DNA of 64,000 nucleotides from Pseudoxanthomonas daejeonensis (lineage in GTDB: Bacteria; Pseudomonadota; Gammaproteobacteria; Xanthomonadales; Xanthomonadaceae), in the NCBI RefSeq assembly GCF_010093205.1, contig NZ_PDWN01000010.1:62001-126000 (forward strand). Direction: 5' to 3'. How positions within the stretch are numbered: the stretch's first letter is position 1; every line of letters starts with the position of its first letter. The position numbers and the translations under genes were made by a program. Below, in pieces: positions 63,623 to 64,000 of the stretch. The notes under the pieces were generated by a model. That model had not been told where the DNA came from, made no database searches, and saw only the letters and a program-made list of their open reading frames with translations.

Positions 63623-64000
63623 ATGAATCCGCAGCCCCTGCTCACCCAGGACCTGTTCGCCCAGTTGCAGGGCGCGCCGATCCAGCAGATCTCGCGCCAG
63701 CTCGGCACCGACCCGGCGCAGACCGGCAATGCGGTCGCCGCCGCGCTGCCGCTCCTGCTCGGCGCGCTCGGCCGCAACAGCGCGCAGCCGCAAGGCGCCG
63801 AGGCCCTGTTCGGCGCGCTGCAGCGCGACCACGCCGGCGGCCCGGACCTCGGCGGCCTGCTCGGCGCGGTGCTGGGCGGTGGCGGCAGCCGGCAGACCGA
63901 CGGATCGGCGATCCTCGGCCACATCCTCGGCGGCGGCCAGCCGCGTGCGGCGCAGGGCCTGGGCCAGGCCACCGGCCTGGGCAGCGGCCAGGCGATGCAG
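63623..64000 (+). CDS. DUF937 (YidB-like) protein, N-terminal part (runs off the right edge)
   Basis: 126 codons are visible from MNPQPLLTQDLFAQLQG. The region AALPLLLGALGRNSA and GGPDLGGLLGAVLGGGGS is the Gly/Leu-rich DUF937 pattern. AAAGGAGA 6 bp before the ATG is a good ribosome site. Function of the family is unknown. The C-terminus is outside the window. Confidence 0.85.
   Translation, partial: MNPQPLLTQDLFAQLQGAPIQQISRQLGTDPAQTGNAVAAALPLLLGALGRNSAQPQGAEALFGALQRDHAGGPDLGGLLGAVLGGGGSRQTDGSAILGHILGGGQPRAAQGLGQATGLGSGQAMQ

Overview
This 64-kb window is chromosomal DNA from a GC-rich gammaproteobacterium of the Xanthomonadaceae/Lysobacteraceae (Xanthomonas, Lysobacter or Luteimonas type). 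The evidence is the csrA-alaS-recX-recA-lexA order, a Xanthomonas-type LexA box (TTAG-N6-TACTA class), several TonB-dependent receptors of the Xanthomonas/Caulobacter type, and a xyloglucan locus built like the one known from Xanthomonas. The genus is not resolved.

Layout. Positions 1-16.8 kb (minus strand) hold a xyloglucan utilisation locus: two TonB-dependent receptors, then a GH74 endo-xyloglucanase, a CE20-type acetylesterase, a GH35 beta-galactosidase, a GH31 alpha-xylosidase with a PA14 insert, and a GH95 alpha-fucosidase cut by the window edge. A perfect LacI-type operator palindrome lies upstream of the first receptor. Next comes a LysR regulator (minus), divergent from a galactonate operon dgoA-dgoD-lactonase-dgoK (17.9-21.7 kb). 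Together they read as uptake and stripping of xyloglucan outside the cell and in the periplasm, then oxidation of the released galactose by the De Ley-Doudoroff route. The galactose dehydrogenase itself is not in the window.

Positions 21.7-29.1 kb are mostly housekeeping: fdxA, bamC-like/dapA, gcvR, bcp, phoH, a small zinc-ribbon protein, a DUF1275 membrane protein, thiD and a hydrolase. A tRNA-Arg and a tRNA-Ser bracket a three-gene cell-envelope block (29.4-34.1 kb). Then come csrA, alaS and the SOS genes recX, recA and lexA (34.5-40.2 kb). Two DUF2975-like membrane proteins with one intact and one decayed XRE regulator follow (40.3-41.8 kb), then ubiB and pncC, a repeat-rich intergenic region, a third TonB receptor, a cation efflux protein, a dipeptidase and mutS (to 52.3 kb).

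Positions 52.5-56.9 kb (minus) carry a complete type II CBASS anti-phage operon: patatin effector, CD-NTase, E1-E2 fusion Cap2 and JAMM protease Cap3. Its base composition is visibly less GC-rich than its surroundings, which points to horizontal acquisition. The window ends with a GFA protein and a glutathione transferase, a 15-copy 21-bp tandem repeat, a WYL regulator divergent from a di-heme cytochrome c peroxidase, katG with an OxyR-like operator and a short leader ORF, and the start of a DUF937 (YidB-like) gene.

I found no certain new system. CBASS and the xyloglucan locus are known types. The less explained items are the 21-bp repeat array, the duplicated and decayed DUF2975/XRE module with its AT-rich palindrome, the leader ORFs before dgoA and katG, and the structured repeats near 44.2 kb and 52.4 kb.
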